Shown here in pieces: positions 51,991 to 60,718 of a DNA stretch of 64,000 bases. The stretch covers positions 87,433 through 151,432 of the forward strand of contig NZ_SDWW01000003.1 of NCBI RefSeq assembly GCF_004168625.1, read 5' to 3'. A program made the position numbers and the translations under genes. Under the pieces are notes generated by a model. The model had not been told where the DNA came from. It saw only the letters and a list, made by a program, of their open reading frames with translations, and made no database searches. The stretch's first letter is position 1. Every line of letters starts with the position of its first letter. The DNA is from Pengzhenrongella frigida. Lineage in GTDB: Bacteria > Actinomycetota > Actinomycetes > Actinomycetales > Cellulomonadaceae.

Positions 51991-52966
51991 GGATCGCCAG
52001 CTCCTTCTTGTCGCCGAGGATGCCTTGTGGTCGGAAGATCACCAGGAGCATCAGGGCGATGCCCACGAGGACCCAGCCGAACATCTCGATCTGCTCCGAG
52101 CGCATCACCGTGGTCGGGATGACGTCGCGCATGACGGTCTTGATGAGCATGAGCACGGTCCACAGCAGGATCGAGCCGAGCACGGGTCCGAAGACCGCGG
52201 CCGCCCCGCCGAGGAGCAGGATCGTCCAGATGTAGAAGGTCACGGGCCGGCCGAGCGAGTCCGCCTGCACCGCGCGGGGCAGCACGAACAGGATCCCGGC
52301 CAGCGCGCCCAGCACGCCACCGAGCACGAGCGACTGCATCTTGTACGCGAACACGTTCTTGCCGAGCGAGCGCACCGCGTCCTCGTCCTCCCGGACACCC
52401 TTGAGCACCCGGCCCCAGGGGCTGTTCATCAGGCGCCACATCAGCAGGCAGGCCAGGCCGACGACGGTCCACGCGACGATGCGCAGCCACCAGCTGTCGG
52501 ACAGGTTGTTCGAGTACTGCCACGGACCGAGGGAGAACTCGCCGTCGGGGAACGGGGAGAGCTCCTCGAAGGTGTACTTGTACTTCTCCCCGGCCAGGCC
52601 GGCGTTGCCGCCGGTGATCCGGGTCATCGAGGTCGATCTGCCGATCAGCCGCACGATCTCGGCTGCGGCGATGGTGACGATCGCCAGATAGTCCCCCCGG
52701 AGTTTGAGCGTGGGGATGCCGAGGATGGTGGCGAACACCACCGCGCTGGCGACGGCGACCAGCACCGCGGCCCACAGCGGCCAGCCGGCGATCGTGGCGA
52801 TCGCGAAGCTGTACGCGCCGAGCAGCATGAAGCCGGCCTGGCCCATGTTCAGCAGCCCGGTGAGGCCGAAGTGGATGTTGAGGCCGATCGCGGCGAGCGC
52901 GTACGCGGCGGTGGTCGGCGCGACGATCTCGCCCGCGACCTGGCCGAGAATTCTGGTCCAGTCCAT
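51980..52966 (-). CDS. livM: branched-chain amino-acid ABC permease LivM
   Basis: A 328-residue permease with about nine helices. GLNIHFGLTGLLNMGQAGFM near residue 30 is the conserved LivH/LivM N-terminal signature, and GRVLKGVREDEDAVRSLGKN near residue 205 is the EAA-like coupling loop. A 50-residue hydrophilic insert (GEKYKYTFEELSPFPDGEFS) sits mid-protein. It pairs with LivH to form the membrane channel. Confidence 0.93.
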   Translation of the reverse strand: MDWTRILGQVAGEIVAPTTAAYALAAIGLNIHFGLTGLLNMGQAGFMLLGAYSFAIATIAGWPLWAAVLVAVASAVVFATILGIPTLKLRGDYLAIVTIAAAEIVRLIGRSTSMTRITGGNAGLAGEKYKYTFEELSPFPDGEFSLGPWQYSNNLSDSWWLRIVAWTVVGLACLLMWRLMNSPWGRVLKGVREDEDAVRSLGKNVFAYKMQSLVLGGVLGALAGILFVLPRAVQADSLGRPVTFYIWTILLLGGAAAVFGPVLGSILLWTVLMLIKTVMRDVIPTTVMRSEQIEMFGWVLVGIALMLLVIFRPQGILGDKKELAIRDH

Positions 52967-52981
52967 GGAAGTGACCTTTCG

Positions 52982-54385
52982 TCAGCCGACGCGCTCGGCC
53001 CGGCCCAGGATGCCCTGGGGCCGGAAGAGCAGGACGAGGATGAGGATGAGCAGTGCGCCGCCGTAGCGCAGATCGGAGGGGATGACCAGGCTGGACATCT
53101 CCGAGACGAGACCGATGACGATCGAGCCGACGAGTGCGCCGAACGCGGTGCCCAGGCCGCCCAGGGTGACCGCGGCGAACATGAGCAGCAGGATCGTGGC
53201 CCCCATGTTCCAGGCGGTCGCGTTGAAGTACAGACCGAGCAGCACCCCGCCGAGGGCCGCGAGGCCGGCGCCGAGGGTCCACACGATCCGCACGATGTTC
53301 TCGACCGAGATGCCCGACGCCGCCGCGAGGGCCGGATTGTCCGACACGGCGCGGGTGGCCCGACCGGTCCGGGTCGCGATCAGGAAGTAGGCGGTCCCGC
53401 CGAGCGCGATGGCGGCGATCACCAGCGAGATGACCGACTGCTGGGTGATGATCACGTCGCCGAACGAGAAGGTCCGCGGGTTCGTCGTGACGATCCGCAG
53501 CGGGCTGCCGCCGAGGAAGAACTGGAAGGTGTACTGCAGCGCCATCGCGAACCCGATGGTGACGATCATCTGCTGCGTCGTGCCCAACCCGCGCTTGCGC
53601 AGCTTGTGCCAGATGAACGCGTCCTGGAACCAGCCGCTCGCGGCGCCGATCGCGACCGCGAGGATCCCGGACACCAGCAGCGGCATCCCGAGGACCTGGC
53701 ACCCGACGTAGGCGAGGATCCCGCCGAGGGTGACCTGCTCGCCGTGGGCGAAGTTGCTCAGGCCGGTGGTCCCGTAGATGAGCGACAGGCCCACCGAGGC
53801 GAGCGCGAGCAGCAGCCCGAACACGATGCCGGAGGTGAACTGCTGCGCGACCCGACCGGCGGTGATCCCCGAGCCGCTGGCGGCGGGGGCATCGGCGGAG
53901 GTGTCCGCGCCGGGTTCCGCCGAGCTGCCCCCCGTCGGGCTCGGCCCGGTGCCGCCTGCGGCGGGGGCGCCGAGCGGGAAGAGCGAGGCGCCGCTGCTCC
54001 CCAGCGCGATGGTCACCGTCCGAGGGTTCTTCGACGGGTCGCGCAGCGTCTCACCGGCGGGCAGGGTGGCGACGTCCAGCAGCACGGAGAAGTCTCCGGC
54101 CGCGGTGACGGTGATCGACCAGCGCCCCTCCGGTCCGGTCGTGACCGTGTGCTCGCCGTCGGGCCCCGTCGCCGTCAGCGCGATGCCGACGGCGGGATCA
54201 CCCGCCGCGGTGCGGATCGTGCCGTTGATGCAGCCCGTCGTCGGCCCGGGCACACAGACGTCGTCCGCCGCGTGCGCGGGGCCTGCGGGCACCAGCAGAG
54301 CGAGGAGGGCCAGGATCGCCACGAGGGTGGCGAGCAGGGCACGTCGGGCGAGGGGGGAGCGGTCCATAGACGCTGCTCGGCGCAC
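52982..54385 (-). CDS. livH: LivH permease fused to a secreted N-terminal domain
   Basis: A 467-residue protein. The C-terminal 290 residues are a normal LivH (LLLALASVGLSLIYGTTGLS, NFAHGEQVTLGG, TRAVSDNPALAAASGI). In front stands a signal peptide (LLATLVAILALLALLVPAGP, cleavage after AHA) and a carboxypeptidase-regulatory-like beta domain of about 90 residues (CINGTIRTAAGDPAVGIALT, GPEGRWSITVTAAGDFSVLL), then a 45-residue Pro/Ser/Gly linker. The extra domain would face outside, where it could bind LivK or the envelope. GTG 54385 is chosen because GGAGG lies six bases upstream; ATG 54367 is an alternative. Confidence 0.9.
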   Translation of the reverse strand: MRRAASMDRSPLARRALLATLVAILALLALLVPAGPAHAADDVCVPGPTTGCINGTIRTAAGDPAVGIALTATGPDGEHTVTTGPEGRWSITVTAAGDFSVLLDVATLPAGETLRDPSKNPRTVTIALGSSGASLFPLGAPAAGGTGPSPTGGSSAEPGADTSADAPAASGSGITAGRVAQQFTSGIVFGLLLALASVGLSLIYGTTGLSNFAHGEQVTLGGILAYVGCQVLGMPLLVSGILAVAIGAASGWFQDAFIWHKLRKRGLGTTQQMIVTIGFAMALQYTFQFFLGGSPLRIVTTNPRTFSFGDVIITQQSVISLVIAAIALGGTAYFLIATRTGRATRAVSDNPALAAASGISVENIVRIVWTLGAGLAALGGVLLGLYFNATAWNMGATILLLMFAAVTLGGLGTAFGALVGSIVIGLVSEMSSLVIPSDLRYGGALLILILVLLFRPQGILGRAERVG

Positions 54386-54690
54386 CTGGGGCCTCCGTCC
54401 GGTCATGATCGCGGGCTGGCAGATCGGCGCCCCCACACGCAGGGGCGGTCCACCGGTTGGTGAGGACCCTAGGGACCTAATGTGTCGTGAATATGTCATA
54501 GACACGGTTCGCAATCCGGTCAATCGTCCAGAAGTCGCCCGGTGGAGCGATTCCGGACTCAAGCCCATCGGCACTAAGGTCGATGAGATCAGGACAGGGT
54601 GCAGCAACCCTGCCAACCGGGGGTGGGCAGTCCGGTCCGGGCGTCAGCGACGGCGATTGTCATCCCTCCACGCGAAGGAGGCTCATCGAC
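54386..54690. other. divergent intergenic region livH / GNAT
   Basis: It holds the liv promoter at 54495-54523 and the GNAT ribosome site. I see no gene; open frames here are weak. Confidence 0.4.
54495..54523 (-). promoter_or_regulatory. sigma-70-type promoter of livHMGF
   Basis: On the minus strand TTGACC, a 17-base spacer and TATGAC. Predicted transcript start is about 100 bases before the livH start. Confidence 0.6.
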
Positions 54691-55422
54691 GTGCGTCCAG
54701 GTGCCCAGGTCAGGGTGGCAAGTGCCGCCGACCTCTCAGGTTTGGTCGCGCTGTGCCAGGCGGCGCAGACCGAGTCCACCGCGACCAGTCCCGATCCCGT
54801 CGTGGTCGACGCCGACGTGCTCCACGACCAGCTCGCCGCGCTCCTCGTCGCCCCCGGCAGCACGATCCTGCTCGGCGTGCTCGACGACGCACCGGCCGGG
54901 CTGCTCCTGGCTCGGACCGTCGGACCGGGCCCGTTCTCACCCGACACGGTGCTGCACGTGGAAGCGCTCTACGTGGACGACTCCGCGCGCCGGCGTGGCC
55001 TGGGGCATGCCCTGCTCGCCGGTGCGTGTGCGGAGGCGGAGAAGGCCGGGGCGACCCAGGTCTATGCGGTGCACCTGCCCGGGGCGCGCGGCGTGCAGCG
55101 CTTCTTCGTCCGGATGGGCTTCGCTCCCGCCGCGGCCCACCGGGTCGTGGCGACGCACACCCTGAAGCGCCGCCTCGCGGGCGAACCGACGGTGACCGGC
55201 TCCCGGCGCCGCGGCGCGGCACGCGGGCTGGAAGACCTCATCGCCCGACGGCGCCAGGTGCGTACGGAGACCGAGACCGGTCCGCTCGACCTGCGGGACG
55301 TGTCTGCCGCCCTCGCCCGGGAGGCGGCCGATCAGGCCTCCGGTCGCGACTCGATCAGCATGCAGGTCAAACGTGCGGTGGCCAGCCGGCGCGACTCGGA
55401 GTCCTCCACCACGACCTCGTAG
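54691..55422 (+). CDS. GNAT-family acetyltransferase
   Basis: A 243-residue protein with a GNAT domain in residues 1-165: VRVASAADLSGLVALCQAAQ, motif A YVDDSARRRGLGHALLAGAC (acetyl-CoA pyrophosphate loop) and FFVRMGFAPA. The remaining 80 residues are a charged helical extension. AAGGAGG nine bases before GTG 54691 sets the start. The last 91 bases run through the 3' end of the convergent thioesterase gene, so the extension may result from loss of an earlier stop. Substrate unknown. Confidence 0.85.
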   Translation: MRPGAQVRVASAADLSGLVALCQAAQTESTATSPDPVVVDADVLHDQLAALLVAPGSTILLGVLDDAPAGLLLARTVGPGPFSPDTVLHVEALYVDDSARRRGLGHALLAGACAEAEKAGATQVYAVHLPGARGVQRFFVRMGFAPAAAHRVVATHTLKRRLAGEPTVTGSRRRGAARGLEDLIARRRQVRTETETGPLDLRDVSAALAREAADQASGRDSISMQVKRAVASRRDSESSTTTS

Positions 55423-55751
55423 GTGGCCGTCGTCCGGCCCAGGTGCAGGGCGGTCGCGGTCCCGGTGACGATCCCCGACCGCGTGGACCGGTGATGGGAC
55501 GCGCTCACCTCGATGCCGACCGCGATCCGCCCCTCGCCCGCGTGCGCCATCGCGGCCATCGAACCGAGGGTCTCGGCGAGCACGACGCTGGCGCCGCCGT
55601 GCAGCAGCCCGTACGGCTGGGTGTTCCCGGCGACCGGCATCGTGCCGACCGCCCGAGCCGGGCCCGCCTCGAGGATCTTGATGCCCATGCGTTCGAGCAG
55701 CGTGCCGGCGGCGGCGGCGTGCAGGGCCTCTGCGGAATCGGTGTGGGTCAT
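55332..55751 (-). CDS. PaaI/YdiI-type hotdog thioesterase
   Basis: A 139-residue hotdog-fold acyl-CoA thioesterase. QPYGLLHGGASVVLAETLGS near residue 50 is the HGG active-site helix, and IAVGIEVSASHHRSTRSGIV follows. Such enzymes hydrolyse aryl- or acyl-CoA. It is divergent from polA across a 19-base gap and overlaps the GNAT gene at its 3' end by 91 bases. Confidence 0.92.
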   Translation of the reverse strand: MTHTDSAEALHAAAAGTLLERMGIKILEAGPARAVGTMPVAGNTQPYGLLHGGASVVLAETLGSMAAMAHAGEGRIAVGIEVSASHHRSTRSGIVTGTATALHLGRTTATYEVVVEDSESRRLATARLTCMLIESRPEA

Positions 55752-55757
55752 GGCAGA

Positions 55758-55763
55758 TAGGTT
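55758..55763 (+). promoter_or_regulatory. -10 box, leaderless polA
   Basis: TAGGTT ends seven bases before GTG 55771. Confidence 0.55.
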
Positions 55764-55770
55764 GGCACCC

Positions 55771-58488
55771 GTGAGCGTCAAACCACCACCCGCCGCGCGC
55801 CCCACGGCCGCGTCCCCGCCCCGTCTGCTGCTGATCGACGGGCACTCCATGGCCTACCGGGCGTTCTTCGCCCTCCCGGTCGACAAGTTCTCGACCTCGA
55901 CCGGGCAGCCGACGAACGCCGTGTACGGCTTCACGTCGATGCTCGCCAACCTGCTCCGCGACGAGGTGCCGACCCACGTCGCCGTCGCGTTCGACGCCGG
56001 TCGCACCACGTTCCGCACCGAGGTGTACCCCGAGTACAAGGGCACCCGGGACGCGACGCCCGAGCCGTTCAAGGGGCAGGTGCCCCTCATCCGGGAGATC
56101 CTCGCCACGCTGCACGTCCCGGTCCTCGAGAAGGTCAACTTCGAGGCCGACGACATCCTCGCCACGCTCGCGGTCCAGGCCCGCGCCGCGGGGATGCAGG
56201 TGCTCATCTGCACGGGGGACCGCGATGCCCTCCAGCTCGTCAACGACGACGTCACGGTGCTCTACCCGGTCAAGGGGGTCTCGGAGCTGACCCGCATGAC
56301 GCCGGCCGTGGTGCAGGCCAAGTACGGGGTACCGCCGGAGCGCTACCCGGACATCGCCGCGCTGGTCGGCGAGACGAGCGACAACCTGCCCGGGATCCCC
56401 GGCGTCGGGCCCAAGACCGCCGCGAAGTGGATCCACACCTACGGCGGCCTGGAGGGGATCGTGGCCAGCGCCGACCAGGTGCCGGGCAAGGCGGGGGAGT
56501 CGCTGCGCACGAACCTGGACCAGGTGCTGCTGAACCGGCAGCTCAACCGCCTGCTCGTCGACCTCGAGCTCCCGCTCGGGCCGGAGGACCTGGCCGTGCG
56601 GCCGTGGGACCGTGAGGCGATGCAGACCGTCTTCGACGCCCTGCAGTTCCGCGTCCTGCGCGAGCGCCTGTTCGCGATGGTGCCGTCCGAGGGTGACGAG
56701 ACCGGACCGGGGGAGAGCGCCGAGCTGTCCGTCGCGGTTCTGGCGGAGGGTGCGCTCCAAGCCTGGCTGGCCGAGCGGGTCACCCACCGGCTCGGACTCG
56801 ACGTGCGCGGCTCCGGGGCGGCGTCGGGCGGGGACGCGTGGGGCATCGCGATCGCCGACGGCGCGGGGGAGGCGGTCGCGTTCGACCTCACCGAGGTCAT
56901 GCCCGTCGACGAGGCGGCGCTCGCGGCCTGGCTCGCGGACCCGAGCGCCCCGAAGGCGGTGCACGCCTCGAAGGAGGCCTGGCACGCGCTGACGGGTCGG
57001 GGGTTCACGCTCGCGGGCGTCACGTTCGACACCGAGCTCGCCGCCTACCTCTGCCAGCCCGATCGGCGGGGGTACGAGCTGGCGGACCTCTCCATCGGCT
57101 ACCTGCACCGCGAGCTGCGCAGCGACGAGGCGTCGTCGGGCGGGCAGGGTGCGCTCGACCTGGAGATGGACGGCTCCGACGAGGGGCGGCGGGCCGCGGT
57201 CCGGGCGGCCGCCGTCGTCGAGCTCGCCGAGGTCCTCACCGGGGAGCTCGCCGACCGCGGCGGCTCCGCGCTCCTGGAGTCCCTCGAGCTGCCGCTCGTC
57301 GACGTGCTCGCGCGGATGGAGCACGCGGGGATCGCGGCCGACGTCGGCTACCTGTCCGAGCTCGAGAAGCACTTCGACGCGATCGTGGTGGGCGCCGCGG
57401 CGGACGCCTACGCGGTGATCGAGCGCGAGGTGAACCTCGGGTCGCCCAAGCAGCTCCAGGAGGTGCTGTTCGACCAGCTGGGCATGCCGAAGACCAAGAA
57501 GATCAAGACGGGCTTCACGACCGATGCCGCCGCGCTGACCGACCTGTTCGAGCGCACCGGGCACCCGTTCCTGCAGCACCTGCTCGCGCACCGGGACGCG
57601 ATCCGGCTGCGGCAGACCGTCGAGGGCCTGCTGCGGTCGGTGGCGGACGACGGCCGGATCCACACCAGCTTCCAGCAGACGATCGCGGCGACCGGGCGGC
57701 TGTCCTCGACGGACCCGAACCTGCAGAACATCCCGATCCGGACCGAGGCGGGCCGGCGCATCCGGCGGGCGTTCGTGGTCGGTGCGGGGTACGAGACCCT
57801 GCTGACCGCCGACTACAGCCAGATCGAGATGCGGATCATGGCGCACCTGTCCGGCGACGCGGGGCTGATCGAGGCGTTCCGCACGGGTGAGGACCTGCAC
57901 AACTACGTGGCGTCGCGGGTGTTCACCGTCGGGGTCGACGAGGTCACCCCCGAGATGCGGTCGAAGATCAAGGCGATGTCCTACGGCCTCGCCTACGGGC
58001 TGTCCTCGTTCGGGCTCTCCAAGCAGCTGAGCATCGAGGTCGGCGAGGCGGCGAAGCTGATGGAGGACTACTTCTCCCGGTTCGGCGGAGTGCGGGACTA
58101 CCTCGACACCGTCGTCGACGAGGCCCGGGCCACCGGCTACACCGCCACGATCCTCGGCCGGCGGCGGTACCTGCCGGACCTCACCAGCGACAACCGCCAG
58201 CGCCGCGAGATGGCCGAGCGGATGGCGCTCAACGCCCCGATCCAAGGCAGCGCGGCCGACCTGATCAAGGTCGCGATGCTCGGTGTCGACCGCGGGTTGA
58301 CGACGCGCGGCCTGCGCTCGCGGCTGCTGCTCCAGGTCCACGACGAGCTGCTGCTCGAGGTGGCACCCGGGGAGCGCGAGGAGGTCGAGGCCCTGGTCCG
58401 GGCCGAGATGGGCGCGGCGGCCGAGCTCACGGTGCCGCTCGACGTGTCGGTCGGCGTCGGCGAGAGCTGGCACACCGCCGGTCACTGA
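55771..58488 (+). CDS. polA: DNA polymerase I
   Basis: A 905-residue enzyme for Okazaki-fragment processing and repair. Residues 15-310 are the 5' nuclease (LLLIDGHSMAYRAFFALPVD, GDRDALQLV, IPGVGPKTAAKWI). Residues 330-500 are a 3'-exonuclease-like domain without the usual catalytic acids. Residues 510-905 are the polymerase, with TADYSQIEMRIMAHLSGD (catalytic Asp near residue 685), KAMSYGLAYGLSSFGL in the O-helix and LLQVHDELLLE near residue 856. The loss of proofreading residues is usual for actinobacterial PolA. Confidence 0.96.
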   Translation: MSVKPPPAARPTAASPPRLLLIDGHSMAYRAFFALPVDKFSTSTGQPTNAVYGFTSMLANLLRDEVPTHVAVAFDAGRTTFRTEVYPEYKGTRDATPEPFKGQVPLIREILATLHVPVLEKVNFEADDILATLAVQARAAGMQVLICTGDRDALQLVNDDVTVLYPVKGVSELTRMTPAVVQAKYGVPPERYPDIAALVGETSDNLPGIPGVGPKTAAKWIHTYGGLEGIVASADQVPGKAGESLRTNLDQVLLNRQLNRLLVDLELPLGPEDLAVRPWDREAMQTVFDALQFRVLRERLFAMVPSEGDETGPGESAELSVAVLAEGALQAWLAERVTHRLGLDVRGSGAASGGDAWGIAIADGAGEAVAFDLTEVMPVDEAALAAWLADPSAPKAVHASKEAWHALTGRGFTLAGVTFDTELAAYLCQPDRRGYELADLSIGYLHRELRSDEASSGGQGALDLEMDGSDEGRRAAVRAAAVVELAEVLTGELADRGGSALLESLELPLVDVLARMEHAGIAADVGYLSELEKHFDAIVVGAAADAYAVIEREVNLGSPKQLQEVLFDQLGMPKTKKIKTGFTTDAAALTDLFERTGHPFLQHLLAHRDAIRLRQTVEGLLRSVADDGRIHTSFQQTIAATGRLSSTDPNLQNIPIRTEAGRRIRRAFVVGAGYETLLTADYSQIEMRIMAHLSGDAGLIEAFRTGEDLHNYVASRVFTVGVDEVTPEMRSKIKAMSYGLAYGLSSFGLSKQLSIEVGEAAKLMEDYFSRFGGVRDYLDTVVDEARATGYTATILGRRRYLPDLTSDNRQRREMAERMALNAPIQGSAADLIKVAMLGVDRGLTTRGLRSRLLLQVHDELLLEVAPGEREEVEALVRAEMGAAAELTVPLDVSVGVGESWHTAGH

Positions 58489-58491
58489 CGA

Positions 58492-59295
58492 TCAGGGGCG
58501 GTGGGTGACGAAGATCGCCGTGCCCGGCAGGAGCGCGCCGCGCACGGGGCCCCAGCCGCCCCAGGTGCGGTCGTGCCCGGCGGGCCAGGTGGGCTCGACG
58601 AGCCGGTCGAGCAGCAGGCCGGCGCCGACGACGTCGTCCAGGTGGTCGCCCAGCGTGCGGTGGTACTCGGCGTAGACCACGTGGCCCGCCTCGTCGGTCT
58701 CGACGTACGGCGTGTGGTTGAAGTACGACCGGGTCGCGGTCAGGCCGCGCTCGCTCGGGTCGTCGGGGAACGCCCACCGGATCGGGTGGGTGACCGCGAA
58801 CACCCACCGGCCACCCGGGCGCAGCACGCGGGCGACCTCGGCGTGCACCCGACCGGGGTCGGGCACGAACGGGAGCGCACCGAAGGCGGTGAACACGCAG
58901 TCGAACGACGCGTCCGCGAACGGGAGCGCGCGGGCGTCCGCCTGCAGCGCGGGGACCACGACGCCCGCGGCGGCGTCGAGCGCGCGGCCGGCCGTGAGCA
59001 TCCCCGCCGACACGTCCGTGGCCACGGCCCGCGCGCCGTGGCGGCGGAGCCACCGGGTGCACTGCCCGGCGCCGGCCCCGACCTCGAGCACGTCGCGTCC
59101 GGCCACGTCGCCGAGCAGGTGCGCGTCGCCCTCCCGCAGGCCCTCCGGGCACCAGCAGAAGTCGGCGTCGCCCAGGAACTCGCCGTGCTCGTCGAGGTAC
59201 TCGGCGGCATTGGCGTCCCACCAGCCCCGGCCGGCGCGACCGCCGTCGTCGGGCGGGACCGCGCGGAAGCCGGCGAAGGATCGTGAGGAGGCCAT
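58492..59295 (-). CDS. SAM-dependent class I methyltransferase
   Basis: A 267-residue methyltransferase. VLEVGAGAGQCTRWLRRHGA near residue 65 is motif I, LQADARALPFADASFD near 120 is motif II, and VARVLRPGGRWVFAVTHPIR near 160 is motif III of the Methyltransf_11 type. Substrate unknown. It is convergent with polA, ending three bases past its stop, and divergent from pfkA. GGGAG lies 11 bases before ATG 59295. Confidence 0.9.
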   Translation of the reverse strand: MASSRSFAGFRAVPPDDGGRAGRGWWDANAAEYLDEHGEFLGDADFCWCPEGLREGDAHLLGDVAGRDVLEVGAGAGQCTRWLRRHGARAVATDVSAGMLTAGRALDAAAGVVVPALQADARALPFADASFDCVFTAFGALPFVPDPGRVHAEVARVLRPGGRWVFAVTHPIRWAFPDDPSERGLTATRSYFNHTPYVETDEAGHVVYAEYHRTLGDHLDDVVGAGLLLDRLVEPTWPAGHDRTWGGWGPVRGALLPGTAIFVTHRP

Positions 59296-59471
59296 GGGGG
59301 TAGTTTCTCCCAGTCCGGGGGCCGGACACGCGCACGCGCGGTGGCCCGACCCGGGACCATGGGTCCCGGGGGACACCAGCAGGGTGCCGGTTAGGCTGTC
59401 CGGGCCGGTGCGCAGCAGTGTCGCTTCCCCGGAAGGTCCGCAGTGCAACGGGAACGATCGAAGGAGTGCTC

Positions 59472-60497
59472 ATGCGTGTCGGTTTGCTGACTGGTGGCGG
59501 TGACGTTCCCGGACTGAATGCGGCGATCCGCGCCGTCGTCAAGCGGGGCGAGGGCGAGCACGGTCACACGATCGTCGGGTTCCGGAACGGATGGCGCGGG
59601 GTGGTCGACGGCGACGTCACCCCCGTCTCGCGCCAGCAGATCCGCAACGTGCTGCCGGTGGGCGGGACGATGCTCGGCACCGCGCGCTACCACCCCCGTG
59701 CCGAGGACGGTGGCATCGACGCGGTGATCGCCACCTTGGAGCAGGAGCGCATCGACGCCCTGATCTGCATCGGTGGGGACGGCACGCTGCACGCCGCCAG
59801 CAAGGTCGCCGAGGCGGGCGTCAAGATCGTCGCGATCCCCAAGACGATCGACAACGACGTCTTCGGCACCGACAAGTCGATCGGCTTCGACACCGCGGTG
59901 TGGATCGCGACCGAGGCCATCGACCGGCTGCACACCACCGCAGAGAGCCACAACCGCGTCATGGTGGTCGAGGTCATGGGCCACCACGCGGGCTGGATCG
60001 CCGTCACGTCGGCGATCGCCGGTGGGGCCGAGGTCGTGCTGACCCCCGAGGAGCCGTTCGACATCGAGAAGGTCGTCAAGTACCTCAAGCACCGTCACCG
60101 CTCGCACGCCAGCTTCTCGATCGTCGTGGTCGCGGAAGGTGCGGTCCCGCTCAAGGGCTCGGCGATGGACTACGAGGTCCCCGTCGGGAAGTTCGGCGAG
60201 ATCGTCGCCGGCGCCATCGGCGAGCGGGTCAAGAACGAGATCGAGGCCCGCACCGGGTTCGACGCCCGGCTGACCGTGCTGGGCCACGTCCAGCGAGGTG
60301 GCAGCCCGACGCCGACCGACCGGATCCTCGGCTCCCGGTTCGGCGTCGCGGCCATCGACGCGATCACCCGGGGCGAGTCCGACGTGATGACCGCGCTGCA
60401 CGGCGAGAACATCGTGCTCGTCCCGCTGCCCGAGATCGCCGGCAAGATCAAGGTCGTCCCGGCCGACCTCATCGAGGTCGCGCGCACCCTGGCCTGA
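59472..60497 (+). CDS. pfkA: 6-phosphofructokinase
   Basis: A 341-residue PFK: GLLTGGGDVPGLNAAIRAVV at the N-terminus, CIGGDGTLHAASKVAEAG, the catalytic IPKTIDNDVFGTDKSIGFDT near residue 125, and MGHHAGWIA. Gly in GGDGT favours ATP as phosphoryl donor, while Lys in PKTIDND is shared with PPi-dependent enzymes; this combination is typical of the actinobacterial group III. AAGGAG precedes ATG 59472, and TAGGCT at 59392 may be the -10 box. It carries out the committed step of glycolysis. Confidence 0.94.
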   Translation: MRVGLLTGGGDVPGLNAAIRAVVKRGEGEHGHTIVGFRNGWRGVVDGDVTPVSRQQIRNVLPVGGTMLGTARYHPRAEDGGIDAVIATLEQERIDALICIGGDGTLHAASKVAEAGVKIVAIPKTIDNDVFGTDKSIGFDTAVWIATEAIDRLHTTAESHNRVMVVEVMGHHAGWIAVTSAIAGGAEVVLTPEEPFDIEKVVKYLKHRHRSHASFSIVVVAEGAVPLKGSAMDYEVPVGKFGEIVAGAIGERVKNEIEARTGFDARLTVLGHVQRGGSPTPTDRILGSRFGVAAIDAITRGESDVMTALHGENIVLVPLPEIAGKIKVVPADLIEVARTLA

Positions 60498-60540
60498 CCC
60501 CTGGATCGACTCCTGGACCGAGGGCGTGCGCACGGTCGCT

Positions 60541-60569
60541 TTGACCGTGCTACAAGGCACCGATAAGAT
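60541..60569 (+). promoter_or_regulatory. sigma-70-type promoter of rpsA
   Basis: TTGACC, a 17-base spacer and TAAGAT: one of the best housekeeping promoters in the window. It implies a 5' UTR of about 140 bases before rpsA. Confidence 0.75.
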
Positions 60570-60603
60570 TCACGCCGGTGCTGCACGTCTCCTGACGTCC
60601 GCT

Positions 60604-60626
60604 CACCAAAGATCACATCTTCGGTG
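60604..60626 (+). promoter_or_regulatory. stem-loop in rpsA leader
   Basis: CACCAAAGAT and ATCTTCGGTG pair over ten positions with one A-C mismatch around a CAC loop. It lies in the long rpsA 5' UTR and could be an autoregulatory site for S1. Confidence 0.4.
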
Positions 60627-60718
60627 CTCTGCACTGTCCTTCAGTGTTCTGCACCGTCGACACATCAGCACTGTCCCTGTCCGCACTAGATCCTGTCCGC
60701 ATCGGAGCAAACGACTCA

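Noticed and set aside
51263..54463. Plus-strand frame of over 1000 codons opposite livHMG
   Set aside because: It mirrors the liv genes, has skewed composition and no motifs, and the minus-strand genes are certain.
54937..58485. Minus-strand frame of almost 1200 codons opposite polA
   Set aside because: Antisense shadow of polA and the GNAT gene.
59295..59320. Leaderless start for the methyltransferase gene
   Set aside because: The nearby TACCCC does not end in T and lies too close to the ATG; a GGGAG box is a better explanation.
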